Of a DNA stretch of 64,000 bases, positions 42,663-51,740 are shown in pieces. The notes beneath the pieces were generated by a model that was not told the origin of the DNA, did no database searches, and worked only from the letters and a program-made list of their open reading frames with translations. The stretch is from NCBI RefSeq assembly GCF_000758625.1, contig NZ_CP009283.1, positions 4,475,501 to 4,539,500 of the forward strand, given 5' to 3'. Each line of letters opens with the position of its first letter. Position 1 is the first letter of the stretch. Origin of the DNA: Paenibacillus sp. FSL R7-0273 (GTDB lineage: Bacteria > Bacillota > Bacilli > Paenibacillales > Paenibacillaceae). A program made the position numbers and the translations under genes.

Positions 42663-43379
42663 TTATAGGTCCTGCCCCTCCCCGGCATAAACCTCCAAAT
42701 ACCCCATCATCTCCGCGATTCCCTTAAACTGCAGCCTAAGCCGCTCATTCAGATTCTTCAGTGCCAGCTGAAAAGAACGCTCGATCTGCTCATTATCCTG
42801 AGTATCTAAATCATTAAGCAGGCTTTTCATGTTGTCTATATAATAGACGGTCTTTCTCAGGCTGCTGATGACCAGGATTTTGCGAAGCTCCGCTATGGAG
42901 AACATTCTGAACCCATTCTCCTTATTCCGCTGGGACTGAATGAGTCCTTCGGATTCCCAGTGACGGATCGCCGAGGTGTTTACACCTGCTATCGTGGCCA
43001 CCTCTCCAATGTTCATCTGTTCTTTCAGCTTAATGTTTTTGTATCTGGTAAAATCGGTACCCCTGATCATCGTGAGAATCTCTTCCACCCGCTGCTTTTC
43101 CGCTTGAATCTGATACTGCTGCTCATTCACTAGCCACAGGGCCTGCTCCGGCCTCCCCTGCTTAAACATTCTCATTGCTTCGTAAACGACAGGAATATCA
43201 TATCCGAGTAATAAAGCTCTTATGGTCCTAAACGCCTGAACATGAACCTGCCCGTAGAAACGGTGATTGCTCGGGGTTCTCGGTACAGGAGGGATCAGCT
43301 CCTGCTCTTCATACCTTCTCAGTGTTGTGGTGCTGACCTGCAAGGTGCCGGCAATCTGGTTCGGGGTGTATGTCTCCAT
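42663..43379 (-). CDS. MerR-family regulator with two HTH domains
   Basis: 238 residues from ATG 43379 (METYTPNQIAGTLQVSTTTL), with GGGAG ahead. Two MerR-type helix-turn-helix units lie in one chain: residues 1-70 (ending NHRFYGQVHVQAFRTI) and about 122-190 (MNIGEVATIAGVNTSAIRHW, then NGFRMFSIAELRKI). Most MerR proteins have one HTH and dimerise, so this may bind DNA differently. No metal-binding cysteines seen. Divergent from the alpha/beta hydrolase, probably its target. Confidence 0.82.
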   Translation of the reverse strand: METYTPNQIAGTLQVSTTTLRRYEEQELIPPVPRTPSNHRFYGQVHVQAFRTIRALLLGYDIPVVYEAMRMFKQGRPEQALWLVNEQQYQIQAEKQRVEEILTMIRGTDFTRYKNIKLKEQMNIGEVATIAGVNTSAIRHWESEGLIQSQRNKENGFRMFSIAELRKILVISSLRKTVYYIDNMKSLLNDLDTQDNEQIERSFQLALKNLNERLRLQFKGIAEMMGYLEVYAGEGQDL

Positions 43380-43442
43380 CGGGTCTCCCATCCTTAAAGT
43401 AAAACCTTCAACTGCTACGATAACATACCGCGAAAACACCCC

Positions 43443-43510
43443 GCAATATATATAGGTTCTGCTCCGCCAAGGCGGAATATTGCATGAATGTTATATGATC
43501 ATTATATAAC
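43443..43510. promoter_or_regulatory. Two palindromes in the MerR/hydrolase divergent region
   Basis: First, GCAATAT...ATATTGC (43443-43482) enclosing TCCGCCAAGGCGGA. Second, GTTATATGATCATTATATAA plus C at 43490-43510, overlapping the likely hydrolase promoter. Both are candidate MerR operators. Confidence 0.5.
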
Positions 43511-43528
43511 TTACTTAGGAGTGATTAC

Positions 43529-44407
43529 GTGGAAAAGATAATTAAACTCACAGATGGAACACAGCTAAAAGCAGGCCTTACCGGGAACCCCGGTTTTCCG
43601 GCAATCATGCTTCCCGTTGCTAAAGAATCTGTATACGGACCAGCGGCTGATCATCTCCGGCTGTGGGGAGTAGACCCTGAGCTAGGGGAACATTTTGTGG
43701 AGGGGCTTGCGGATACGTTTCGGGTATTATTTTTTGACTATGAAGGGCACCGGCTGCAGCATCCGAATCCGGATAAGCTCACACCTGAGAGCATTGTGCA
43801 TGACCTCTTAACGATCGCTGATGAAATGAACGTCGAGAGGTTCAGCTATTACGGTTATTCCTGGCTGGCCTTGGTTGGTTTGCAGTTGGCTATCCGTACG
43901 GATCGACTCGATAGCCTGGTCATGGGCGGCTTCCCGCCATTAGACGGTCCATATAAAGAAATGCTGATTGTAACCAACAAAACATACCAGCAAGCTTCCA
44001 GTAACCAGAATACCTATGTAGCTGATGAGCAGGTTCCTATAGACCCGGAGCAGTTGGATTGGGATAACATTCAGGTTCAGATTGATCCGAATCAGACAAA
44101 GCAGTTTGTTACGATGTATGAGCATTTGCGGGGGGTTGATGATCGGGCGATTCAGCAGCTGCTGGAGCTCCCGAGACTGGCTTTTGCCGGGGAAAAGGAT
44201 ACGATTGTCTACGGTGAGAACTTCGGCAGTGTAACCGTCGATATTGTCGGCAAGCTGGAGCAAAACAAAGCTGCATTAGAGCAGCTTGGATGGGATGTAG
44301 AGATCATAAAGGGCAGCGGTATGGACCACACCAAAGCGATGCAGCCCGCAACCGTTCTGCCCTTGTTGAAGCCTTGGCTGATTAGGAAGCTGTACAGAGC
44401 ATATTAA
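43529..44407 (+). CDS. Alpha/beta-fold hydrolase
   Basis: 292 residues, start GTG 43529 with AGGAG eight bases before. Hydrolase fold cues: FFDYEGHRLQ after the first strands, the nucleophile elbow as YYGYSWLA with Ser near 110 (the GxSxG form has Leu in place of the second Gly-like residue), FAGEKDTIVYGE near the acid, and GMDHTKAMQP with the likely catalytic His near 273. Substrate unknown. Probably regulated by the divergent MerR protein. Confidence 0.78.
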   Translation: MEKIIKLTDGTQLKAGLTGNPGFPAIMLPVAKESVYGPAADHLRLWGVDPELGEHFVEGLADTFRVLFFDYEGHRLQHPNPDKLTPESIVHDLLTIADEMNVERFSYYGYSWLALVGLQLAIRTDRLDSLVMGGFPPLDGPYKEMLIVTNKTYQQASSNQNTYVADEQVPIDPEQLDWDNIQVQIDPNQTKQFVTMYEHLRGVDDRAIQQLLELPRLAFAGEKDTIVYGENFGSVTVDIVGKLEQNKAALEQLGWDVEIIKGSGMDHTKAMQPATVLPLLKPWLIRKLYRAY

Positions 44408-44493
44408 ATTTTTTTCTCGAACAGCTTTTGGCGCTTAAGAAAGAAATCCTCTTCAACATCTTTTTCAGATTCCTTTTATATCCTGGCTTGTCA

Positions 44494-45657
44494 TTACGGT
44501 TCCCCCAATGTATAAGTAAATACCGTCTTTACTTGCTTCCCGTTTGTGAACTCGAACTGCACCTCTGACCCGTTCCCAACGCTTCCGGTAAACCGGAGGC
44601 CATCGTTCTTGAACCCCGGCATATCGGCAGGGTTAATATCGAACTCCTTGTAGAGCAGTATTGCTTTGTTAGCCTGCAGATCAATTAGTGTCAGCAGTCC
44701 TTCCGAAGATGACCGGGCCACTAAATAGTTCTCGCCAATAGCCTCAATAGCGTAGCTGTCATCCGGTGTGCCTGCTAGCTTGGAGATATTCCAGGTTTGC
44801 TTAACCGAAGCATCTGGGGCAATCAACCGGACCGTATGGCCATCGTTCAGAACCGCGTTACCGTCATACGTCTTGATATTATCAGGATAGAACTGCCAAT
44901 AATGAGCTTCAGACTGGCGCAGAATGGCACCCTTTTTCACAAAAAGATTAATGACGGTCAGGTTTATCGAGGGCTCACCGCTGGAATTTTCAATGGTTAC
45001 TAAGTCTGCATCCTCGGCAATTTTGACGAATGAAATCCGGGTATCCGCAACATAACCTGGAGTTAGCTTTGCTATGGATGCTCCCAGAGAACGGACCACT
45101 CCTGCCCCATCCCGTTTATATAAAGTTCCATTCACACCATTGATAAAATACGCATCATTGCTAGTCCTGCCGTCACCAACGAATTCCGGATAGCTGATCA
45201 CAGCCTGGCGGGTTGCTGCATTCCAGTTCAGTGTGCCTCCGATGGCATCACTGACAAAACGCAGGGGCACATAAAGATGCTTATTTATCTGCTGGGGAGC
45301 TGCGGAATACGCAAGCTTTTTCCCGTTAACTGTTGCGCTTCGCTCCCCGGCCTTCATGCTGCCTTTTGTGAACATATTTTCGATAGAGATTACCTTCGTA
45401 CGTTCATCATACTTAACCGTTAAGCCGCTAATATAATAGAAGCTATCCAGCGGAAGCATAACCGTCCCCTTTACCAATGCCGGATTACCAGAAGAAGAGG
45501 TTATTTGCTTACTGTTAAGATAGACACGAACACCGGGAGCAGTAGAGGATTGGGCTTTAGCCGCTGCTACCGAAACGATGGATGGAGTAGACTGTATTAA
45601 CCCGATGATTAGGATGCTAAGCGCGAGTGCTCGAATGAACCTTTTACACATTTTCAT
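44494..45657 (-). CDS. Exported copper-amine-oxidase-N (stalk) domain protein
   Basis: 387 residues with a signal peptide (to about residue 33, VSVAAAKA) and a stalk region (about 42-155) with VRVYLNSKQI, VMLPLDSFYYISG, LYVPLRFVSDAIGGTLNWN. The remaining 230 residues look like repeated beta strands (VNGTLYKRDGAG, NDGHTVRLIAPDA), perhaps a propeller-like fold. Such proteins are abundant in Paenibacillus envelopes; no enzyme motif seen. Confidence 0.75.
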   Translation of the reverse strand: MKMCKRFIRALALSILIIGLIQSTPSIVSVAAAKAQSSTAPGVRVYLNSKQITSSSGNPALVKGTVMLPLDSFYYISGLTVKYDERTKVISIENMFTKGSMKAGERSATVNGKKLAYSAAPQQINKHLYVPLRFVSDAIGGTLNWNAATRQAVISYPEFVGDGRTSNDAYFINGVNGTLYKRDGAGVVRSLGASIAKLTPGYVADTRISFVKIAEDADLVTIENSSGEPSINLTVINLFVKKGAILRQSEAHYWQFYPDNIKTYDGNAVLNDGHTVRLIAPDASVKQTWNISKLAGTPDDSYAIEAIGENYLVARSSSEGLLTLIDLQANKAILLYKEFDINPADMPGFKNDGLRFTGSVGNGSEVQFEFTNGKQVKTVFTYTLGEP

Positions 45658-45735
45658 CGATGGCCCCTCTTTCTAGTTTCAGGAATTATTTTCATTAATA
45701 TAACATATTAACATCCTATCTATCTTCTATCTATT

Positions 45736-45777
45736 TAAAAACGGCGCAGCCCCCATTACAGGACTACGCCGTTTTTA
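45736..45777 (-). terminator. Terminator of the GH5 gene
   Basis: AAAACGGCG pairs with CGCCGTTTT around a 22-base loop, T run on the minus side. Confidence 0.75.
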
Positions 45778-45791
45778 TATCATTTTAAGGT

Positions 45792-47009
45792 TTACTGCAT
45801 GCCCTGCATGATCGCATTAATAATCCCCTGCTGCGTTACCGTATTATTCGTACGGTTGAACAGACCAAAGCCATGCTGGCCGTTGTACCCGTTGTCCCAG
45901 TAGACCGGTACTGCGCTGTATTTCTTCGCCGCTGCTGTTACCGCCTTGGCAAAGGCTGCACGGTACACATTATTGCTGGAATCATAAGCTGTTTTGTCAA
46001 TGGAGCCGAACTCGCCGATTACGATCGGATACCCTTGAGTCCCAAATTTGTTGTACATCGCCTGAAGCTGTGAATCAAGGTAATCCTCCTGGCCCCAGGA
46101 CGATTTCTTCGCCGGGTTCGTGGCCGTGGCCCCCCACTGCGTGATCGTTCCCGATTCCTCCCCGGCAAAATCCCACGGGGAATAGTAGTGTGCGGAAATC
46201 ATGATTCTTTTCTGCGAGCTTGGGATGGTTGAGGAGCGGTACGTATCGGTCGGCAGAACAAAGCCGTAATTGCCGGCAGTGTAGTCGATATTCGTATTCC
46301 AGCCTGGAATCAGCAGCCATCTTGCGCTATTGTTGCCGCTGGTTTGTCTAACCGTATCCACAAAAATTTGGTTGTAAGCATTCAGGTTAGCGTAATAAGC
46401 TGCATTTGGATTGCCATAATTACCGTCAAAAGTCTCGTTCATAGACTCAAAAACAAGCCGCTCGTCATAGCCCACAAATTTATTGGCAATCTGCTGCCAT
46501 ACCAGCTTGTATTTCTCTTTGATGGCCGTCTGATTGCCGCTGTTCACCAGCAGCCAGCCGCCCTGAACGGTATTGTATCCGTCCCCGTGAATATTAATGA
46601 CCACATACAGGCCTTCGTTATAAGCATAATCGACAACCGTCTTCACCCGGTTCAGCCAGGTTGCATTTATGGTGTAGTTAGGAGCGCCTCCAATGTGATT
46701 CAGGTAAGAGACGGGAATGCGAATCGTTTTGAAGCCCGCAGCCTTCACCTTCTTGATCAGGTCCTGGGTGACAACGGGATTGCCCCACGCCGTTTCGCTT
46801 GGAGTACCGTTGTTAGAGGCCTCAAGCTGATTGCCCAGGTTCCATCCGGCACCCATTTCGCTGATAATTTGTGATGACGACAGGGATCTGAAATCCGAGG
46901 TGATAGGGGTAGCCGCAGCTGCCTTTGCACTCCATCCGGTCACAGCAGCCGAAGCCAGCAAGAGTAGAGCCAAGCCGTAAAACCCGCATTTTTTCATTTT
47001 GGCCAGCAT
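45792..47009 (-). CDS. Secreted GH5 endoglucanase (cellulase-type)
   Basis: 405 residues, ATG 47009 eight bases after GGAGG. Signal peptide to about residue 33 (AKAAAATP). Single GH5 domain: GWNLGNQLEA near 56, RIPVSY at 97-102, INIHGDGY, catalytic acid E192 in ESMNETFD, SAHYYSPWDF, and nucleophile E333 in VIGEFGS. No carbohydrate-binding module, unlike the mannanase at 14840. Likely hydrolyses beta-1,4-glucans. A full-consensus cre lies 35 bases upstream. Confidence 0.92.
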   Translation of the reverse strand: MLAKMKKCGFYGLALLLLASAAVTGWSAKAAAATPITSDFRSLSSSQIISEMGAGWNLGNQLEASNNGTPSETAWGNPVVTQDLIKKVKAAGFKTIRIPVSYLNHIGGAPNYTINATWLNRVKTVVDYAYNEGLYVVINIHGDGYNTVQGGWLLVNSGNQTAIKEKYKLVWQQIANKFVGYDERLVFESMNETFDGNYGNPNAAYYANLNAYNQIFVDTVRQTSGNNSARWLLIPGWNTNIDYTAGNYGFVLPTDTYRSSTIPSSQKRIMISAHYYSPWDFAGEESGTITQWGATATNPAKKSSWGQEDYLDSQLQAMYNKFGTQGYPIVIGEFGSIDKTAYDSSNNVYRAAFAKAVTAAAKKYSAVPVYWDNGYNGQHGFGLFNRTNNTVTQQGIINAIMQGMQ

Positions 47010-47043
47010 GTCAAAACCTCCGTTTTATTTGTGGTTATGCAGC

Positions 47044-47059
47044 ATGCAAACGCTATCAA
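47044..47059 (-). promoter_or_regulatory. cre site (CcpA) upstream of the GH5 gene
   Basis: ATGCAAACGCTATCAA fits WTGNNARCGNWWWCAW at every position. It lies 35-50 bases before the start codon, suited to glucose repression. Confidence 0.65.
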
Positions 47060-47224
47060 AAAACCAAACGATTGGACCGCAAAAAAATCCGAGCGCCCTC
47101 CTTCCCATGGATCTGGTTTCAACAACGCTAAGAACCGGATGTCACTATCAGAATAACATATATTTGGTAATTATAGTATACTTTTAGAAAATAAATAGAA
47201 TAGGCTGATCGGATAATCCGCAGT

Positions 47225-47254
47225 AAAAAGCTCCTGTGATAACCACAAGAGCTT
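47225..47254 (-). terminator. Terminator of the siderophore locus
   Basis: On the minus strand AAGCTCTTGTGG pairs with CACAGGAGCTT around TTAT, then TTTTA. Confidence 0.75.
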
Positions 47255-47300
47255 CGCCATGTACTCTATAAAAATCTTATTCCCTCCCGGCTTGTTCCGC

Positions 47301-49034
47301 TCATGCCAGCAATACGCCTTCCACCTGGTCCACGATGTAATTAATCCCTGTCGGTCCGTAGCAGCCGATCCAGGTAGCAGCATCCACCGCATAAATCTGC
47401 GGCTGCTCCTCTGCATGCAGCATGACCCGGGTACTCTGCTCGGTCGCAGATATCTCATCCTGCACCTGCGCACTGCTAAGCAGAAAATAGTGATCTGCAT
47501 GTACCGCAGGCAGTCTGTCAACCGGGATATGGTATGCCGTATCTGAGGTATCTGCCACAAACAGCGGAGCTGGCAGCCCCAGATCCCGGTACAGCACAGC
47601 ACCTGTGCGATGAGAGGCTGTATGAACCCTTACCAGTGACTCGCGCGGACGGATCAGAGCCACACTTTGACCGCCCAGAGCTGTTGCCAGCTCTCCGGAC
47701 AGCAAGGCTGTCCGGCGGTGGTAATCCGCAATAATGGCCTCCGCCCTCGCCTGCTGATCCGTCATTATACCGAACAGTCGTAATATCGTCTGCCAGCTCT
47801 CATTCCGTTTGAACATCAGGGCTGGAGCGATCCGGCTTAACCGTTCATAATGGGGGGCGTGCACCTCGGTACAGATTATAAGATCAGGCCGCAGCCGTTC
47901 AACCGCTTCCAGATCCGGGTACTCATAGCTTCCGGTCATTGCTGTAGCGTCAAGCCTGTCCCTGATATACTGCGGAAATTGTAGTGAAGCACTGCTGCCC
48001 GTGCCAACACTTCCTGCCGGGACTACATCCAGGGCCAGAAGATGGTCGGCATACTGCACGTCGAGCACGGCGATACGCCTTGGAGCAGCGGTAACCCCAT
48101 ATTCGCCCCGCATGTGGCGGATCACCGGACCCTGCAGTGACCCGTACGAGGAAGCAAAACGGTCACTCAGTCCGGTGTAAGCCGGAAGCGCTCCAGCTCC
48201 AACGGCAGCTGTACGCCGGTAAAGCTGCGGAGGCACTCCGTAATATTTCTTAAAAGCCCTGCTGAAATAATACATATCACGATAGCCCGCTCCTTCGGCG
48301 ATTTCACTGATCGGGACATCGGTATGGCGCAGCATCCGCTGTGCGCTCTCCATCCGCAGCCGGATCACATATTCCATCGGTCCGACCCGCTTCTCCTGCT
48401 TGAACCGCCGCTGAAGCTGCCTCGTACTGCAGCCGGCAAGCGCAGCCAGCTCCTTAAGCTCCAGCTCCTGGCGGTAGTGCCCCGCAATATAGGCAGTGAC
48501 GATATCCACCATATCAGGTCCACTCCCGCCCCGGCCGCGTTCAACCTCCATCATCAGCTCGTACAGCATACCTTGCAGCAGGGCATTAACATGAAACCGC
48601 TCCAGCCCTTCGCCCCTGCTCCACTTCGCTTCCATTTCTTCTGCTGTCTGGTGCAGTCCTGCCGGCACCTCCAGAGGGTGAACAAATGAAGTGTACAGCG
48701 GGTGATTACGCGGCGGGAACAGTACCGGTGCGGCTTCAGACATTTGCACAGCCTTATAGGTAATAACGGTATAATAAAGGCTTTCTGCTCCGGCAGTCAG
48801 GGTAAAGGCTGAGCCCTTAACCGCATGGCAGGCAAAAAAGGCCTGGATACGGCAATCCCCGCCGTTCATCACAAGCCTTCCCTGTCCGCCTCCCGCCAGC
48901 AGCAGCAGATTGGCAGTCAATTCTTTTTCGCTTAGAACGCCGCCGGGCGGCACAACACCGCTGCTCACGTCAAGCGTTTTGATTGCCAGATCACTCCATA
49001 TACTTGCCTGGTCCTGCAGCGGCATCTCTCTCAT
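47301..49034 (-). CDS. Btr-like AraC regulator fused to a siderophore-binding domain
   Basis: 577 residues. N-terminal cupin-like part (1-165), AraC helix-turn-helix (about 175-278; LELKELAALAGCSTRQLQRR and ISEIAEGAGYRDMYYFSRAF), then a periplasmic-binding-protein-like domain (about 310-577) that lacks a signal peptide and so works in the cytoplasm. This layout is that of Bacillus Btr, which senses ferric siderophore and activates its transport genes. The sensor domain shares ALIRPR, RTGAVLY, DLGLPAP, ADHYFLLS and YGPTGINYIVDQ stretches with the binding protein at 49847. A Fur box lies just upstream. Confidence 0.88.
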   Translation of the reverse strand: MREMPLQDQASIWSDLAIKTLDVSSGVVPPGGVLSEKELTANLLLLAGGGQGRLVMNGGDCRIQAFFACHAVKGSAFTLTAGAESLYYTVITYKAVQMSEAAPVLFPPRNHPLYTSFVHPLEVPAGLHQTAEEMEAKWSRGEGLERFHVNALLQGMLYELMMEVERGRGGSGPDMVDIVTAYIAGHYRQELELKELAALAGCSTRQLQRRFKQEKRVGPMEYVIRLRMESAQRMLRHTDVPISEIAEGAGYRDMYYFSRAFKKYYGVPPQLYRRTAAVGAGALPAYTGLSDRFASSYGSLQGPVIRHMRGEYGVTAAPRRIAVLDVQYADHLLALDVVPAGSVGTGSSASLQFPQYIRDRLDATAMTGSYEYPDLEAVERLRPDLIICTEVHAPHYERLSRIAPALMFKRNESWQTILRLFGIMTDQQARAEAIIADYHRRTALLSGELATALGGQSVALIRPRESLVRVHTASHRTGAVLYRDLGLPAPLFVADTSDTAYHIPVDRLPAVHADHYFLLSSAQVQDEISATEQSTRVMLHAEEQPQIYAVDAATWIGCYGPTGINYIVDQVEGVLLA

Positions 49035-49065
49035 CTCCTGACAATAGCATCCTGTTGCTTCTTTG

Positions 49066-49845
49066 TCATTTTAATTGAGATTCATTCTCATTGTCAATTT
49101 TCGGACACTTTACACAATATTCTCCCGACATCCGGTAATAAAAGCAGCAGGTGCTCCGTTTGCTCCTCGCAACCTGAACCAGGCCGTTATTCTCTGTAAA
49201 CCGGGTAAACGGATTGCGTCTCATGTTAAACAAGTGTCCGGGTGCAGTCCCGGTCAGGTAAGTAAAATCCTCGCTCATCTGCTGCTTATCCTGCCCGGAA
49301 TCCTCTTTTCCGGCAGCATATAGCGGGGCAATGCGCACCATTATATTTTCCCAGAGTATCGCCATGGAAACGGGGCCGGCTGCGGAAAGGGTCTGCAGCA
49401 GCGGCCCAAGCCGTGCTGCAAAAACCTCCCTAACCACCTTTTCACGCCATACCGCCCTATTGTCCGGAGGTGCAGCCGTAGTCCGCAGTCCCTCTAAAGC
49501 CAGAAAGGGAAAACGTGTCCCTCCTTGTCCGGCGGATAAATCCGGATGATAGAGAAAGCTTTTGTCCATCTGACATAAGACTTCACGGTTATGGAAGGTC
49601 ATCGCCGTCAGCAGCGGCACAATCCACAGATAGCCGATCCGCTTGGCCAGCATGGAGGCAGCAACCAGGGTATCCGGCGCACCGATGTAGTCTCTGAACC
49701 AGCTAATATATTCATGGCACGCAGCTTCATCCTGCAGCTGGCTTAGAGCAATCGTGCGGACGCTGTTTGCGGGCGGTTCACCGGGCCTTATGCCGTAATC
49801 CACAGTCAGCTGCTTCCATGAGGCGGACGACAGATAGCCGTCCAT
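49066..49845 (-). CDS. FhuF-like ferric siderophore reductase
   Basis: 259 residues, cytoplasmic. The C-terminal cysteines C233, C234, C244 and C247 (STCCFYYR...GEYCVKCP) match the [2Fe-2S] site of FhuF, which reduces iron in imported ferric siderophores. The start follows the binding-protein stop by one base. Releases iron from the siderophore delivered by the neighbouring system; permease genes are not in this window. Confidence 0.85.
   Translation of the reverse strand: MDGYLSSASWKQLTVDYGIRPGEPPANSVRTIALSQLQDEAACHEYISWFRDYIGAPDTLVAASMLAKRIGYLWIVPLLTAMTFHNREVLCQMDKSFLYHPDLSAGQGGTRFPFLALEGLRTTAAPPDNRAVWREKVVREVFAARLGPLLQTLSAAGPVSMAILWENIMVRIAPLYAAGKEDSGQDKQQMSEDFTYLTGTAPGHLFNMRRNPFTRFTENNGLVQVARSKRSTCCFYYRMSGEYCVKCPKIDNENESQLK
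49076..49090. promoter_or_regulatory. Fur box upstream of the Btr-like gene
   Basis: TGAGATTCATTCTCA is a near-perfect 7-1-7 Fur site, placed at the end of the reductase gene and 42 bases before the regulator start. It suggests separate iron control of the regulator. Confidence 0.7.
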
Positions 49846-49846
49846 T

Positions 49847-50902
49847 TTACTGCGCTCCCAGCAGCGCTTCCGCAGCCTGATCGACTATGATGTTAATGGC
49901 AATCGGGCCATAATAAGCGATCCAGAGTGTTGCATTTACGTCGTAGGCACGTTTGTTTTTGACTGCATCCATCGACTTCCAGACCGGGCTGTTTGCCAGC
50001 TCCGCTGCATCTTTGGCAAACAAGTCATCCGACAGCAGGAAATAGCGGTCCGCTCCGATATCAGCAACAGTCTCCATGGAAATCTCAACGGAAGTGTCCT
50101 CTGTAATGGCTGTAACAAATTCAGGTGCGTTCAATCCCAAATCCTCATACAGAATGCTGCCTGTCCGGTGCTCCGGCCCGTGGACACGAATACCTTCCGG
50201 TCTTGGACGAATAAGCGCTACTGTATCCTCACCGAGCTTCGCTGCCAGCTGCTCCCGCAGACCGACAATTTTGTCCTCGTAAGCCTGCTGCACAGTCACA
50301 GCCTCGGCCTGCTTGCCTGTTATTTTACCGATCGTCGCCAGCGTATCCCGCCAGTCCTCGTAGAAGTCGAGTACGATTGTTGGCGCTATTTTGCTGACAC
50401 TCTCATACGCTTCTTCCTGGAAGTCGGTCATCAGAATCAGATCCGGCTTCAGCGCTACAATAGCCTCCAGATTAGGCTCATCCCGTGTGCCAAGGACCTG
50501 TACATCGTTCAGCTGATCCATCAGATATTCCGGGAACGTGGCTCCCTTTGCTCCGGCAACCACACTGCCTGCAGGCTGCTCGCCAAGCGCTACCAGCTGA
50601 TCTACAAATTTCACATCCAGCGCGGCAATTACCTTCGGCTTCTCGTTCAGCGTATAGTCGCCCTTCATATGCTTGATGGTAACCGGGAAGGCTGCAGCAG
50701 CCTGTGCCTCCGGTGTTGCCGAAGCCTGTGTTTCGGATGCCGGCGACGGCTCGGCCGACGCAGCAGCAGATGCCTGTGCAGCATTGCCCGAATTTGCATT
50801 CCCTCCATTAGAATTAGCACCGCAAGCCGTAAGTACAAGTACCAGCGCCAGCATCCATACCAATAATAGTGATGATGACTGCCTTTTTGTTGCTCTGTTC
50901 AT
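49847..50902 (-). CDS. Ferric siderophore-binding lipoprotein
   Basis: 351 residues. Signal with lipobox VLTAC near residues 23-27, a Ser/Ala/Thr-rich linker (about 30-70), then a class III binding-protein fold joined by a long helix (VIALDVKFVDQLVALGEQ to ILVDQAAEALLG; quoted ends ALDVKF and INIIVDQ). First gene of an iron-controlled set with reductase and Btr-like regulator. Fe-siderophore of hydroxamate or catecholate type cannot be told apart from the sequence. Confidence 0.88.
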   Translation of the reverse strand: MNRATKRQSSSLLLVWMLALVLVLTACGANSNGGNANSGNAAQASAAASAEPSPASETQASATPEAQAAAAFPVTIKHMKGDYTLNEKPKVIAALDVKFVDQLVALGEQPAGSVVAGAKGATFPEYLMDQLNDVQVLGTRDEPNLEAIVALKPDLILMTDFQEEAYESVSKIAPTIVLDFYEDWRDTLATIGKITGKQAEAVTVQQAYEDKIVGLREQLAAKLGEDTVALIRPRPEGIRVHGPEHRTGSILYEDLGLNAPEFVTAITEDTSVEISMETVADIGADRYFLLSDDLFAKDAAELANSPVWKSMDAVKNKRAYDVNATLWIAYYGPIAINIIVDQAAEALLGAQ

Positions 50903-50923
50903 GCTGACTCCCCCTATTTATGT

Positions 50924-50942
50924 GATAATGATTTTCATTATC
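50924..50942. promoter_or_regulatory. Fur box of the siderophore operon
   Basis: GATAATGATTTTCATTATC matches the classical 19-bp Fur consensus at 17 positions. It stands 22-40 bases before the binding-protein start. Confidence 0.85.
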
Positions 50943-51058
50943 AGATTTATAAGGTTGAGTATACTCTACCTCTGCACACCGGTTCCATGTACTTTTGCGA
51001 CATTGCAGCCGGATTATTGCGACATTTATCACTTCAGGAGCGGATTAAGCTATCCACA

Positions 51059-51502
51059 TCAAACCTCTTTCCTGGTGACTTCCTCATCATAAAAAATCAT
51101 ATGCTCTTTCTCTGCACGGTAATAGTCCAGCCGGTCCTGCAAGTTACCCGTGTGAAACTCAAACAGATGTCCATCCGGATCATAAAAGTAGATAGATTCC
51201 TTGTCTCTGGCATCTCTTGCCCGCCCCGGCAGTACCTCAACATGCAGCTCCTTCAGCTTATTCAGCAGAGTCTCATAGTCAGCCTTATCAATGGTAAAAG
51301 CGATATGCGTGTATGTCCGATTATCCCGGTCCCGCACCACCTCTTCCTGATTGAGCGCGATCCATAGCCCGTTCAGATCAAAATAAGCCAGCTTCCTCCC
51401 TTTAACCACAATCCGGGCCCCGAACACCTCCGAATAAAAGGTAATAGACCGCTCCAAGTCGGCGACGGAAAAGCAAAAATGGTTGATTCCCTGGATATTC
51501 AT
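51059..51502 (-). CDS. fosB: FosB metallothiol transferase (fosfomycin-modifying)
   Basis: VOC-fold enzyme that adds a thiol (bacillithiol) to fosfomycin. 147 residues; metal ligands H8 (GINHF), H66 (YTHIAF) and E115 (LFEFHTG) are in place, with ALNQEE, LPGRARDARDKESIYF and DPDGHLFEFHTG as in FosB of Bacillus. Chromosomal fosB genes are common in Bacillota and give intrinsic low-level resistance; activity is not shown by the sequence alone. A large repeat follows upstream of it. Confidence 0.9.
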   Translation of the reverse strand: MNIQGINHFCFSVADLERSITFYSEVFGARIVVKGRKLAYFDLNGLWIALNQEEVVRDRDNRTYTHIAFTIDKADYETLLNKLKELHVEVLPGRARDARDKESIYFYDPDGHLFEFHTGNLQDRLDYYRAEKEHMIFYDEEVTRKEV

Positions 51503-51544
51503 GTTTGGTGGTCCTTTCGCCTACAACTCTGTAATTGAGGGTTA

Positions 51545-51696
51545 ACCGTGACTCCAGAGAATGTTTGGACTTCCGGCCGCTGTTGTCTACAGATTTCTTC
51601 AATTGTACCGCTATACACGGTTGAAATCCGCAGACAAAGGCGGTCGCTATCGCTCCTACAGTTCCAAAATTCCCCTCCGCCACTTTCCCCTTAATT
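51545..51696. repeat. Large imperfect-palindrome repeat element, copy 2
   Basis: Begins CCGTGACTCCAGAGAATG, same order as copy 1 at 25289. Core: GTCTACAGATTTC and GAAATCCGCAGAC enclosing ACCG...CGGT. The loop bases differ from copy 1 but the stem is kept. Lies between fosB and two small genes. Confidence 0.85.
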
Positions 51697-51740
51697 TATG
51701 TTTTCAAGTTCAACCCATAACGTCGTTAATTACACGTTCA

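Noticed and set aside
51059..51502. Acquired antibiotic-resistance cassette
   Set aside because: fosB is a normal chromosomal gene in many Bacillota and no mobile-element genes flank it.
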